Shown here: one piece after another, positions 1-8,876 of the stretch
Layout: the number at the start of each line of letters is the position of its first letter
Position numbering within the stretch: the stretch's first letter is position 1
Assembly (NCBI RefSeq): GCF_000399685.1
Contig: NZ_KB976987.1
Span: forward strand, 434,001 to 498,000
Length of the DNA stretch: 64,000 nucleotides
Reading direction: 5' to 3'
Origin: Acinetobacter pittii ANC 4050
GTDB lineage: Bacteria; Pseudomonadota; Gammaproteobacteria; Pseudomonadales; Moraxellaceae
Notes under the pieces: model-generated
What the model saw: only the letters and a program-made list of their open reading frames with translations
What the model was told of the DNA's origin: nothing
Databases searched by the model: none
Translations under genes and position numbers: made by a program

Positions 1-152
1 TGTGTCATATGAATGTAGTAGGACATATTGCTGAACTGCTGACTCATGAAAGCTTTAATCCGTTTGCATTGGCTGAAGCCCGAATTTATGATCAAGCTGT
101 GATTGCAACTGGTTTATCAACACAAAAAAATAGTTTTATACCCACAATATAA
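1..152 (+). CDS. 3' end of an unidentified protein
   Basis: An open frame enters from the left edge (codons in phase with position 3) and stops at TAA 150-152, giving about 49 C-terminal residues that end NSFIPTI. I do not recognise the family. Although the next gene is gspL, this tail does not look like the C-terminus of the pseudopilin GspK that often precedes gspL. It is called coding because the frame stays open up to a stop 24 bases before gspL. Function unknown. Confidence 0.5.
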   Translation, partial: CHMNVVGHIAELLTHESFNPFALAEARIYDQAVIATGLSTQKNSFIPTI

Positions 153-176
153 TTAAAAAAGGTTATTTCGCCCATT

Positions 177-1316
177 ATGCTGTATTTATGGATGCCTGAA
201 ACCAATGGAATATGGCATTGGTCTAACGGAGAAAACTGGTTACAGGCTGCAAGTCTGGATCAATTAATACAAGACCTACAATTGCATCAAGGAAAAGAGG
301 CTGTCGTCTTTTTTCCTAGTCGTCATGCTCAGGTATTCCAGCAACAAATAGCAAAGTCTCATTACAAGCAACTCGGAGCAGATGGTGTTAAATATTTGCT
401 TGAAGAGTTTGTAACTTTGCCAATTGATCACATGAAAGTGGTTCATCATTTTCATGCTGATCAATTAACAATATTGGGCGTCGCAAAAACTACTGTGGAA
501 ACATGGCAACATGCGATGAATTTGTTGCCAATCAAGCTCGTTGCTTTGTTACCAGACTTTTTGATTTTGCCGGAGCCTCAAGATCAACAAGTTATTCTGT
601 GTAATATTGATCAAAAATTACTGGCGCGCGAAAGTAAGTGGGTAGGTAATTCACTGGATGATTTGGGATTGTTTTTGGAGTTCCAGCCAGTTGAAACACA
701 TTATCAATATAGTGGGCTGACTGTAGAACAGTTAGAAAGCTTAGAAGCAGCTTCTAGTGTTGAGCAACGTTCAGAATTTTTTTATGAGTTTCAGGGCTTA
801 GATAAACCTAAACAGCATCCTTTTAATGTTTTACCAAAAGCCAAAGGGCAAGAGCAGACGGTTTCTGGGTACTGGAAAGCATGTGCGGTTATTGTTTTAG
901 CAATAATTGTGGTTCAGTTTAGCTATGATTTGTTGCGTTGGGTGAAATTAAGAAATGTAGCCAATCAAACAGCTGAGCAGACAATTGAGCAATATAAATA
1001 TTGGTTTGGTCCTTCTAGTCGTGTAAATGAACAAAATATAAAAAGCCAATTTGAAAGTCATTTAAGAATGAGTAAACAGGGTGACACACAAGCACTCTCT
1101 CTGTTGAGCCGTGTTGGACCTATTTTAATGCAAAGACAAATTTTAGCTCAGCAGTTAAATTATGATGCTTCTACACTAACCATGGCCTTAAAAGCAAAAT
1201 CGGGAGATGATTTGCAAGCTTTAACACAGCAGCTTAATCAGCAAGGTTTCAAGGCAGAGTTAGGTAATATTCAAGCCGATGGTGGTGGGGCAATTGGGGT
1301 GGTGAAAATACAATAA
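177..1316 (+). CDS. gspL: Type II secretion system protein GspL
   Basis: Inner-membrane assembly-platform protein of the type II secretion system. It links the cytoplasmic ATPase GspE to GspM and the pseudopilus. The 379-residue protein has a long cytoplasmic N-terminal part (1-230, actin-like fold in the family), one transmembrane helix at about 235-253, and a periplasmic ferredoxin-like C-terminal part, which is the standard GspL plan. Its stop overlaps the start of gspM by one base (TAATG), so the two are translationally coupled. No other gsp gene is in the window; in Acinetobacter the T2SS genes are known to be scattered. The start is the first ATG, with a weak purine-rich stretch upstream. 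Confidence 0.9.
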   Translation: MLYLWMPETNGIWHWSNGENWLQAASLDQLIQDLQLHQGKEAVVFFPSRHAQVFQQQIAKSHYKQLGADGVKYLLEEFVTLPIDHMKVVHHFHADQLTILGVAKTTVETWQHAMNLLPIKLVALLPDFLILPEPQDQQVILCNIDQKLLARESKWVGNSLDDLGLFLEFQPVETHYQYSGLTVEQLESLEAASSVEQRSEFFYEFQGLDKPKQHPFNVLPKAKGQEQTVSGYWKACAVIVLAIIVVQFSYDLLRWVKLRNVANQTAEQTIEQYKYWFGPSSRVNEQNIKSQFESHLRMSKQGDTQALSLLSRVGPILMQRQILAQQLNYDASTLTMALKAKSGDDLQALTQQLNQQGFKAELGNIQADGGGAIGVVKIQ

Positions 1317-1795
1317 TGAAAATGTTAGCTCAATTGCAAAACCGGTTTGATCAGTGGATTGAACAAATCAATCAATATTTAGACCGTTTAACTGTCCGTG
1401 AACGTATCATGGTGGTCTTTACTACAATTTTTGTTGTAGTGGCTATTATTGGAGCTTCACTTTGGAAAATGCATTCCTTAGCAGAACAACAGCAACAGCG
1501 CCTAAATGATTTAAAAGATTTGATGGTGTGGATGCAAAGTAATGCAGTCACGATGAAACCTGCGAGTGAGCTTGAGTTGGGTCAAGCAGAAAAAATACAA
1601 CGTGTAGCTCAACAACAAGGGTTAACTGTTACTTCTCAACAAAATGGTGAGCAGTTACAAATTATTGTTACTCATCAGAATTACGCAATTTTAGCGAACT
1701 TTTTAACCCAACTGGCGCAAATGGGCTTAAGTATTGAAAAAATGGAAATGGTTTCAAGTGAAGGTCAGATTAAATTAACAGCGACGGTTCAATAA
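1316..1795 (+). CDS. gspM: Type II secretion system protein GspM
   Basis: Partner of GspL in the inner-membrane platform. The 159-residue protein has a short cytoplasmic N-terminus, a single transmembrane helix at about 31-49, and a periplasmic domain after a Gln-rich linker. Size and topology match GspM. The start codon overlaps the gspL stop. The 3' side is followed by about 90 bases without a clear terminator before pyrD, so read-through into pyrD cannot be excluded. Confidence 0.9.
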   Translation: MKMLAQLQNRFDQWIEQINQYLDRLTVRERIMVVFTTIFVVVAIIGASLWKMHSLAEQQQQRLNDLKDLMVWMQSNAVTMKPASELELGQAEKIQRVAQQQGLTVTSQQNGEQLQIIVTHQNYAILANFLTQLAQMGLSIEKMEMVSSEGQIKLTATVQ

Positions 1796-1884
1796 CATAT
1801 TAAAATATGCTGGTCTTAAGCATGGTGTTTTGTGCTCCCTGTGCCTATAATATGCCTACCTAAAATCAGTAGATTGTGATTGGT

Positions 1885-2889
1885 ATGTTATATTCACTTG
1901 CTCGCCCGATGTTGTTTAGTTTAGCACCAGAGCGTGCCCATGAATTAACATTATCTATGCTTGATAAAGCACATAAGTTCGGCCTGCTACGTCAGAGCGT
2001 AGAAGCGAAACCAACGACTTGTATGGGAATTGAATTTCCAAATCCGGTAGGTTTGGCAGCTGGACTTGATAAAAATGGTGCACACATTGATGCACTGGCA
2101 GGTCTAGGATTCGGTTTTATTGAAATTGGAACCATTACGCCTCGCCCTCAGTCGGGTAATCCGCAGCCCCGCTTATTCCGTATTCCTGAAGCTAAAGCCA
2201 TTATTAACCGCATGGGATTTAATAATGATGGCGTTGATAAGTTGATTGAAAATGTCAAAGCTTCAAAGTTTAAAGGGATTTTAGGCATTAATATTGGTAA
2301 GAATGCCGATACGCCTGTAGAAAAGGCTGTCGATGATTACCTAATTTGCCTAGAGAAAGTTTATAACTACGCTTCTTATATTACCGTTAATATTTCATCT
2401 CCAAATACTAAGAACTTAAGAAGTTTACAAAGTGGTGATGCATTAACTGAATTATTGCAAACCTTAAAAGAAAGACAACTTGAGCTAGCCGAACAATATA
2501 ACCATTATGTTCCTTTGGTTCTAAAAGTTGCACCTGATTTAACAGCTGAAGATGTTGAATTTATTGCAGCACAATTATTGCATTTTAAAATTGATGGTTT
2601 AATTGTTACCAATACGACTTTATCAAGAGAAGGTGTAGAAAATCTTCCTAATGGTAACGAGTCGGGTGGTTTATCAGGCGCACCTGTTTTTGAAAAAAGT
2701 ACAGAATGCTTACGTTTGTTTGCCCAAACATTAAAAGGACAAATCCCGTTAATTGGCGTGGGTGGAATTTTGTCGGGTGAACAAGCAGCAGTAAAACAGC
2801 AAGCTGGAGCAACATTAGTACAGATCTATAGTGGGCTGATTTATACCGGTCCTATTCTAGTGAAACAATGTGTTGCATCTATGTCATAA
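1885..2889 (+). CDS. pyrD: Dihydroorotate dehydrogenase (quinone), class 2
   Basis: Oxidises dihydroorotate to orotate in de novo pyrimidine synthesis and passes electrons to the quinone pool; class 2 enzymes are bound to the inner membrane. The sequence begins [10 protein letters not shown], the amphipathic N-terminal helix typical of class 2. It carries the FMN/substrate motifs [20 protein letters not shown] and [11 protein letters not shown], and the C-terminal GVGGI phosphate-binding loop. I choose ATG 1885 (334 residues, usual family length) over the in-frame GTG at 1876. cvpA starts immediately after the stop. Confidence 0.95.
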   Translation: MLYSLARPMLFSLAPERAHELTLSMLDKAHKFGLLRQSVEAKPTTCMGIEFPNPVGLAAGLDKNGAHIDALAGLGFGFIEIGTITPRPQSGNPQPRLFRIPEAKAIINRMGFNNDGVDKLIENVKASKFKGILGINIGKNADTPVEKAVDDYLICLEKVYNYASYITVNISSPNTKNLRSLQSGDALTELLQTLKERQLELAEQYNHYVPLVLKVAPDLTAEDVEFIAAQLLHFKIDGLIVTNTTLSREGVENLPNGNESGGLSGAPVFEKSTECLRLFAQTLKGQIPLIGVGGILSGEQAAVKQQAGATLVQIYSGLIYTGPILVKQCVASMS

Positions 2890-2895
2890 GTGAAT

Positions 2896-3483
2896 ATGAA
2901 CACAATTGATATCATTATTCTGATACTTTTGCTCATTGGGGGGCTAAACGGTTTGCGACAAGGATTTATCAAAGCCTTTGCGAACTTGGTAGGATGGGTC
3001 ATTGCATTAATTATGGGTGCAAAATATGCTGTCCTTCTTGCGCCGTCTATGTCGGGTTTAAGTCATGATCCAGTGGTTCAAAAAATTGCAGCTTTTGCAT
3101 TTATAGCACTTTTGATCATTGTTTTAACATGGATCGTCTCTGCATTTTTAAATGGCCTCTTGAAAAGTCTGAAATTGGGGCCATTAAATCGTTTAGCAGG
3201 TGGTGCTTTTGGTTCTTTAAAGGGTTTGTTGGTTGTACTAATTACAATGCAGGGTGTAGGGCCTTGGGTTGAGAGTTCACCACACTGGAAGCAATCCAAG
3301 CTTATACAGTATTTATTGCCATATGCCCCTTTAGCTACAGAGTTATCTAAAGATGCAGCAAGTGAGGCATTTCATCAAATAACATCTGGAGGTAGTGCAT
3401 CAGGCGCTCCTTCAAAACCAATGGACAAATCGGAAGATTTAGAAAGCCGATCTGACCATTCGACAAAGAATCCTTTTTATTAA
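2896..3483 (+). CDS. cvpA: CvpA family membrane protein
   Basis: Small integral membrane protein of the colicin V production family, needed for colicin V export in E. coli and linked to envelope stress tolerance; the mechanism is unknown. About 195 residues with four hydrophobic segments in the first 120 residues and a glycine motif (NGLRQGF) near the N-terminus, followed by a polar Ser/Asp-rich tail. It lies 25 bases before purF, the conserved cvpA-purF arrangement known from E. coli. The start could also be GTG 2890, which abuts the pyrD stop. Confidence 0.9.
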   Translation: MNTIDIIILILLLIGGLNGLRQGFIKAFANLVGWVIALIMGAKYAVLLAPSMSGLSHDPVVQKIAAFAFIALLIIVLTWIVSAFLNGLLKSLKLGPLNRLAGGAFGSLKGLLVVLITMQGVGPWVESSPHWKQSKLIQYLLPYAPLATELSKDAASEAFHQITSGGSASGAPSKPMDKSEDLESRSDHSTKNPFY

Positions 3484-3508
3484 TTCCTAGCTTGTCTGCG
3501 AGGTTGCT

Positions 3509-5050
3509 ATGTGTGGAGTTGTTGGTATAGCCGGTAAATCGCCAGTGAACCAAATGTTGTTTGATGCTTTAACGATGTTGCAACATCGTGGGCAAGATGC
3601 AGCTGGAATAGTAACCTGCCATGAAGGCCGTCTTTTCCTGCGTAAGGATAACGGTATGGTACGTGATGTCTTTCATACTCGTCATATGAGAGCATTACTT
3701 GGTAATTATGGAATTGGCCATGTACGTTACCCAACTGCTGGTTCTGCGAGCAGTGCTGAAGCACAGCCATTTTATGTGAACTCACCTTACGGTATTACAC
3801 TTGCACATAATGGTAATTTAACCAATGCAGAAGAAATTCATGATGACCTGTTTAAAACAGATTTACGTCATATGAATACTGATTCTGACTCAGAAGTTCT
3901 TTTAAATGTATTCGCACATGAATTACAAAAGAAAGGTACTTTAAATCCTACAGCTGACGATATTTTTCATACGGTTTCTCGTGTGCATGAGCGTTGTCAG
4001 GGCGCGTATGGTGTCGTGGCGATGATCACTGGTCATGGTTTAGTAGGTTTCCGTGATCCAAACGGTATTCGTCCACTTATTTATGGTTCACGTGTAACTG
4101 AACAGGGTGAGATGGAATACATTATTGCTTCTGAATCAGTTGCTATTACTGCTCTTGGTTTTAAAATTGAGCGTGATATTGAACCGGGTGAAGCAATTTT
4201 TATCGATGCAAATGGTCAATTATTCTCTAAACAATGTGCGGCTAATCCAAAATACCGCCCATGTATTTTTGAATATGTTTATTTTGCTCGTCCTGATGCC
4301 ATTATTGATGGAATTTCGGTTTATAAAGCACGTTTAAAAATGGGTGAAAAGCTTGCTCATAAAATTTTACGTGACTGGGGTGAGGACCATGATATTGATG
4401 TGGTTATCCCAATTCCAGATACAAGCCGTACTTCAGCTTTAGAACTTGCAAATATTCTGGGTGTGAAGTTCCGTGAAGGTTTTATGAAAAACCGTTATAT
4501 CGGCCGTACCTTTATTATGCCGGGTCAACAGCAACGTAAAAAATCTGTACGTCAGAAATTAAACCCTGTTGAGTTAGAGTTTAAAGGGAAAAACGTTCTG
4601 TTGGTTGATGACTCTATTGTGCGTGGTACAACGTGTAATGAGATTATTCAAATGGCACGTGATTCTGGTGCAAAAAAAGTATACTTTGCTTCAGCAGCAC
4701 CAAAAGTGATGTATCCAAACGTTTATGGTATTGATATGCCTGCTAAAGCTGAGCTTATTGCTTCAGAGCGCAGTGTTGAAGAGATCCAAGAAATTATTGG
4801 TGCTGATCGCTTAGTTTTCCAAGAATTGGAAGATTTGAAAAATGCTGTACGTACTAGCAAAGTGCCTGATTTAACAGAGTTTGACTGCTCGGTATTTGAT
4901 GGAATCTATGTAACTGGTGATATTGATGTTAACTATTTAAACAATTTGGAGCAGAAGCGTAATGATTCTGCAAAAAAGAAAAAAGATGGTTATATTGATG
5001 TGAATGTCGATGCTGCTTCTGTAGATTTAACTGGCATTAAAGAAGAATAG
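3509..5050 (+). CDS. purF: Amidophosphoribosyltransferase
   Basis: First committed step of purine synthesis: PRPP plus glutamine gives 5-phosphoribosylamine. The 513-residue protein starts MCGVVGIAG, so Cys2 becomes the N-terminal nucleophile of the Ntn glutaminase domain after Met removal. The glutaminase domain has the usual [10 protein letters not shown] stretch. The C-terminal phosphoribosyltransferase domain has the PRPP loop [13 protein letters not shown] at about 363-375. It is the last gene of the pyrD-cvpA-purF group and is followed directly by a strong intrinsic terminator. Confidence 0.97.
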   Translation: MCGVVGIAGKSPVNQMLFDALTMLQHRGQDAAGIVTCHEGRLFLRKDNGMVRDVFHTRHMRALLGNYGIGHVRYPTAGSASSAEAQPFYVNSPYGITLAHNGNLTNAEEIHDDLFKTDLRHMNTDSDSEVLLNVFAHELQKKGTLNPTADDIFHTVSRVHERCQGAYGVVAMITGHGLVGFRDPNGIRPLIYGSRVTEQGEMEYIIASESVAITALGFKIERDIEPGEAIFIDANGQLFSKQCAANPKYRPCIFEYVYFARPDAIIDGISVYKARLKMGEKLAHKILRDWGEDHDIDVVIPIPDTSRTSALELANILGVKFREGFMKNRYIGRTFIMPGQQQRKKSVRQKLNPVELEFKGKNVLLVDDSIVRGTTCNEIIQMARDSGAKKVYFASAAPKVMYPNVYGIDMPAKAELIASERSVEEIQEIIGADRLVFQELEDLKNAVRTSKVPDLTEFDCSVFDGIYVTGDIDVNYLNNLEQKRNDSAKKKKDGYIDVNVDAASVDLTGIKEE

Positions 5051-5059
5051 AAATAGCCG

Positions 5060-5090
5060 AAAAAAGCGGGTGTTTCCCGCTTTTTTCTTT
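5060..5090 (+). terminator. Intrinsic terminator after purF
   Basis: Perfect 11-bp stem 5060-5070 with 5076-5086 (AAAAAAGCGGG / CCCGCTTTTTT), five-base loop and a T-run, nine bases after the purF stop. Confidence 0.9.
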
Positions 5091-5128
5091 TATGATGAAA
5101 CCTAACAATGTAATTGGGAATATTTACA

Positions 5129-7018
5129 TTGAAAGAAGTAAGCCACTATCTAATCGAAAATAAAAATATGGCATGGTCCATCACTATGTGTTTGGTTGCC
5201 GTGTTGCTGACTATTTTTATTTTAAATTTAATTTTAGGTTTACTCGTCCATTTTTTTGATTATAGCCAACCAATTTGGTGGCATACTTTAAGTCCTTATT
5301 TTGTCGCACTATTACTTTTTATTATGGTTTGGTCAGTAGTTACCGAACTTTATATTCTGCGTAAAGGTGGGCACTCATTAGCAAAACAACTTAAAGCACG
5401 TCGTTTGGTGAAAGAGGAAAGTACTCCCGAAGAACTCGCCGCATTAAAAATTACAGAACACTTGGCGCAAACTTTTTCCCTAAAAGTACCAACCGTCTAT
5501 GTTTTACCTGATGAAGTAGGTGTAAATGCACTTACAGCAGGTTTTCATCCTAAAGATATTGTCATTATTTTGACCTGGGGCGCTTTACAAAATTTGGATA
5601 AGCTTGAGTTATATGGTTTATTAGGCCATGAGTTTAATCAGATTTTATCGGGTGAGGCTGTTGAAAATACGAAATTAAAGATTTTATATAGTGGTTTAAC
5701 AACTTTTAGTCAGTGGGGCAGTAAATTAGCCAAACAAGGTTTTAAGCGCTATAGCCCAGGTTATAAACATAAGTTTGAAACAGTTTTTGTTGCTGTGGGT
5801 GGGGTAATTTGGTTAGCCGGAAGCTTAGGCGTGCTGATTACTCGTTTTATTAAATATTTGACTTTGAGTGGACGTACATTCCGTAATGATCAAAAAACAG
5901 TACGGTTATTAAAAAATAATGCGAACACCCAAACTTTGTTGCGTATTTATGTTCACCACTCTGGTTCGCAAATTCATAGTGCCTATTCAGAGTCAATCGC
6001 ACACATGTGTTTTGCTAACTCACTGAGCCCACAAAGCTGGATGAATATTCATCCGAGTATTCGTGAACGTATTTATGAGTTAAATCCGACTTTACTACAA
6101 GATCTGCAATTAGAAAATTTAAAGAAACTTCGTAATCGTCCATTGTTTAGCTTATTTCATTTCTTGGAAGAATCTGAGAAAGAAATTTATGTTCCCTGGT
6201 CATCTCCGCAACCTCTACCTTTGTTAAGACTGTCACCGATTAGCTTTGCATTAAATGATGCTATTAAGCCTCTGAGTAGTGACGTACGTCGAAATAAGAA
6301 GCGTCCTGAATTAATTCAGCGAGCACTACAAACTGCGACGGGTTCACGCGAGGTGATGGTCGCGATTTTGATGATTCGTCAATATCGAGAATTCATTCCA
6401 AAAGATGCGCCAGTTAGTCATGCCATTATAGATGCATTATTGAATCTGGATGGACGTATTCATATTCAGATATTTCACGATGCTTGTAAAAATATCGGTC
6501 ATATACCTGCAAGTATTGCGCGTCAATTTTTGACAAAACTGGCCCTGATTATTCAGGAAGATGGTGAGATTGGCCTATTAGATGCACTTTTGCTGGAGCG
6601 GGTTAAATATGAATTGAATTTGATGCCGTTACATTTGCCCACTGCATTTGAAGAAGTAAAACCTCAAATTGTTCGTTTGATTGATGCATTGCTTCATGTT
6701 CAGCAAATTAATAGTCCAAATCAGTTAGAAGTACGTGAGCGTATTTTGCGCTCACTACTTAACCCAGATGAAATGTACATCTATGATGAAATTTCAGATG
6801 AGCCATTAGATCTGGCTGAAATTTTAAATGATATTGCTGGTTTATTATTGCGTGACCGTCTAAGTATTCTAGCAATTGCAGAAATGTGTCTGTGGAGCGA
6901 TCGTATTATCACGCAAGATGAGTTAGATGTCCTTGAATTGCTTTATTGGCGTTTTGGTTTTGAGACAGAAGAAATTGTCGATCAAATGCAAAAAAGAAAT
7001 AGTGTGATGATTATTTAA
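5129..7018 (+). CDS. M48-like membrane protein with a degenerate zinc site
   Basis: Related to long membrane-anchored M48 metallopeptidases (HtpX-like). There are two N-terminal transmembrane helices, a peptidase-like core, a further hydrophobic segment, and a long helical C-terminal region whose end resembles a TerB-like domain. The zinc motif reads GHEFNQ (about residues 166-171 from this start) where M48 enzymes have HExxH. The region matching the third-ligand motif REFLAD reads RTFRND. Two of three zinc ligands are therefore absent and the protein is probably not a protease. Start uncertain: no ATG is well placed; TTG 5129 has a GGGA nine bases upstream, and TTG 5114 or ATG 5168 are alternatives. 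Confidence 0.7.
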   Translation: MKEVSHYLIENKNMAWSITMCLVAVLLTIFILNLILGLLVHFFDYSQPIWWHTLSPYFVALLLFIMVWSVVTELYILRKGGHSLAKQLKARRLVKEESTPEELAALKITEHLAQTFSLKVPTVYVLPDEVGVNALTAGFHPKDIVIILTWGALQNLDKLELYGLLGHEFNQILSGEAVENTKLKILYSGLTTFSQWGSKLAKQGFKRYSPGYKHKFETVFVAVGGVIWLAGSLGVLITRFIKYLTLSGRTFRNDQKTVRLLKNNANTQTLLRIYVHHSGSQIHSAYSESIAHMCFANSLSPQSWMNIHPSIRERIYELNPTLLQDLQLENLKKLRNRPLFSLFHFLEESEKEIYVPWSSPQPLPLLRLSPISFALNDAIKPLSSDVRRNKKRPELIQRALQTATGSREVMVAILMIRQYREFIPKDAPVSHAIIDALLNLDGRIHIQIFHDACKNIGHIPASIARQFLTKLALIIQEDGEIGLLDALLLERVKYELNLMPLHLPTAFEEVKPQIVRLIDALLHVQQINSPNQLEVRERILRSLLNPDEMYIYDEISDEPLDLAEILNDIAGLLLRDRLSILAIAEMCLWSDRIITQDELDVLELLYWRFGFETEEIVDQMQKRNSVMII

Positions 7019-7118
7019 AAGACATATACGATTATAAAAATAATTGAATGAAATAAAACACTGAAAAAAAAACTCAAGCCCGTTAGAATGTAGATAGAGT
7101 AGAGGTATTGATTTACAA

Positions 7119-7766
7119 ATGATTGGGCAGCAAAGAAATATATTGGCGACTTTAGGGATTGACGTATGGGTTCCTAAGACACAGGCGTGCCAAAAAAATA
7201 ATGCTCAAAGCCTCTGGCGAGATCACACTGCTCCAGAAGTTGAGCCGATTATACTGCCTTCTAAGAATAATCTAGCTCTTGAACAACCCATAAAACCACA
7301 AGTCAACGAAATTCCCAAAGTTGAACCTGAAATTGTGGCCCCAATTCCAGCAGAAGTTCCGCCTGTTGTGCCACCTCGTAATGAGGTACACGTTCCAACG
7401 ATTACGGTTGCTTCATTTGAGTTGCAAGCATTTGCACTTGAAAAGTGTGTCATTTTTTTAGATGTTACCAATTTAGCTGATGAAGAAAAGCAGCTTTGGA
7501 GTAACATTCAAAAAGCAAAAATAGGGCAATATGCTGAATTGAAATGGCCATTCCCTTTGGCTAGCTATCAAGACCAACGTGGTGCAGGTTCATATATTCA
7601 AGGATTTTTAGATGCTGTTGCAGCAGATAAGAAAATTTTGTGTTTGGGTGAATGTTCTTATATTCAACATGCCAATATTATTCACTTGGTAAGTTTAAAA
7701 GAGATGTTGGATAAACCGCTCCTTAAAAAAAGATTATGGCAATTGATGCAAGATAACAACGAGTAG
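7119..7766 (+). CDS. Hypothetical protein, possibly HolD-like (polymerase III psi)
   Basis: A 215-residue protein with a short N-terminal helix (QQRNILATLGIDVWVPK), a proline-rich linker at about 50-90, and a compact C-terminal domain. The opening phrase, an amphipathic helix followed by LGI.VW, resembles the psi subunit of DNA polymerase III from pseudomonads, which binds single-strand-binding protein and the chi subunit. That match is from memory and weak, so the call is tentative. It lies 11 bases before the next gene and is probably cotranscribed with it. Confidence 0.4.
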   Translation: MIGQQRNILATLGIDVWVPKTQACQKNNAQSLWRDHTAPEVEPIILPSKNNLALEQPIKPQVNEIPKVEPEIVAPIPAEVPPVVPPRNEVHVPTITVASFELQAFALEKCVIFLDVTNLADEEKQLWSNIQKAKIGQYAELKWPFPLASYQDQRGAGSYIQGFLDAVAADKKILCLGECSYIQHANIIHLVSLKEMLDKPLLKKRLWQLMQDNNE

Positions 7767-7777
7767 TAGGGATTTAC

Positions 7778-8743
7778 ATGAAAAAAGTTGTAGTTTTTAG
7801 CCAAATTGATGAAGAAATTTTGTCTCGATTACAACAGGATTATCAGGTTGTGCTTCTTAACCCAAAATTGGGTGATATTAATGAGCAAATACGCCAGCAA
7901 GTTGTAGATGCTGATGGAATGATTGGTGCTGGGAGACTTCTTAATGAAAGTAATCTTGCGCCGGCTCAAAAACTAAAAATTATCTCATCTGTAACGGTAG
8001 GTTATGACAATTATGATGTGGCTTACTTAAATCAAAGAAAAATCTGGTTATCAAACACCCCTCACGTTTTAACTGAAACAACTGCTGATCTTGCTTTTAC
8101 ATTATTACTAAGCGCTGCTAGAAAAGTTCCTTTTCTTGATCATTGGACTAAACAAGGTGAATGGAAAAGAACAGTAGGGCCTCAGCAGTTCGGTTTGGAC
8201 GTTTTTGGAAAGACCCTAGGAATTATAGGACTTGGTAATATTGGTGCTGCAATTGCACGCCGGGGTTTTTACGGATTTAACATGAATATTGTTTACCATA
8301 ATCGCCGTGAAAAGCCTGAATTGGCTGAGCCCTTAAAAGCACAATATCTTGGTTTGGATGAATTACTGCAACAGTCGGATTTTGTAGTAACCGCTGTTGA
8401 CTTAAATAATGAATCAAAAGCCTTAATGGGCAAAGCTCAATTTGAGCTTATGCAAAAGCACGCTATTTTTATTAATATTGCGCGTGGTTCAGTGGTTGAT
8501 GAGCAAGCTTTGATTGAGGCCTTACAAAGTGAGGAGATCTTTGCAGCCGGTTTGGATGTGTACGAAAAAGAACCTTTGCAAGATTCAGCGCTTTTTAAAT
8601 TGCCTAATGTGGTTACTTTGCCTCACGTAGGATCAGCTACTGCAGAGACCCGTAAAAAAATGGCAAATCTTGCTTATAAAAATCTAGTTGAAGCCTTAGA
8701 AGATAAAACTCCTAGATATTTGGTAAATCCAAATTTTGCATAA
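7778..8743 (+). CDS. ghrB: D-2-hydroxyacid dehydrogenase (glyoxylate/hydroxypyruvate reductase type)
   Basis: NAD(P)-dependent reductase of the D-isomer 2-hydroxyacid dehydrogenase family, probably acting on glyoxylate, hydroxypyruvate or 2-ketogluconate. The 321-residue cytoplasmic protein has the Rossmann motif LGIIGLGNIGAA at about 146-157, the substrate-binding catalytic arginine in NIARGSVVDE (about R236), the acidic residue in the DVYEKEP segment, and the catalytic histidine in LPHVGSA near 283. The lengths and the combination of motifs fit GhrB/TkrA best, but the substrate cannot be read from sequence, so the symbol is provisional. A hairpin terminator follows. Confidence 0.85.
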   Translation: MKKVVVFSQIDEEILSRLQQDYQVVLLNPKLGDINEQIRQQVVDADGMIGAGRLLNESNLAPAQKLKIISSVTVGYDNYDVAYLNQRKIWLSNTPHVLTETTADLAFTLLLSAARKVPFLDHWTKQGEWKRTVGPQQFGLDVFGKTLGIIGLGNIGAAIARRGFYGFNMNIVYHNRREKPELAEPLKAQYLGLDELLQQSDFVVTAVDLNNESKALMGKAQFELMQKHAIFINIARGSVVDEQALIEALQSEEIFAAGLDVYEKEPLQDSALFKLPNVVTLPHVGSATAETRKKMANLAYKNLVEALEDKTPRYLVNPNFA

Positions 8744-8793
8744 ATGATGAATAACACTTCATTGCAAAACTAAACTATCTCGAGTGATATAGT

Positions 8794-8847
8794 AAAAGTC
8801 TATTGATTGAATATAATTTTTTATGTTTTATATCAGTAGACTTTTTT
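8794..8847 (+). terminator. Probable intrinsic terminator after the hydroxyacid dehydrogenase
   Basis: A 14-bp inverted repeat (8794-8807 with 8832-8845, one G.T pair) around a 24-base AT-rich loop, ending in a run of six T. Confidence 0.65.
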
Positions 8848-8876
8848 GATGGTTTAATTTTAATAGAGAAAAACTT

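Noticed and set aside
1..152. Assigning the left-edge gene as gspK
   Set aside because: The tail lacks recognisable pseudopilin C-terminal features; the position next to gspL alone is not enough.
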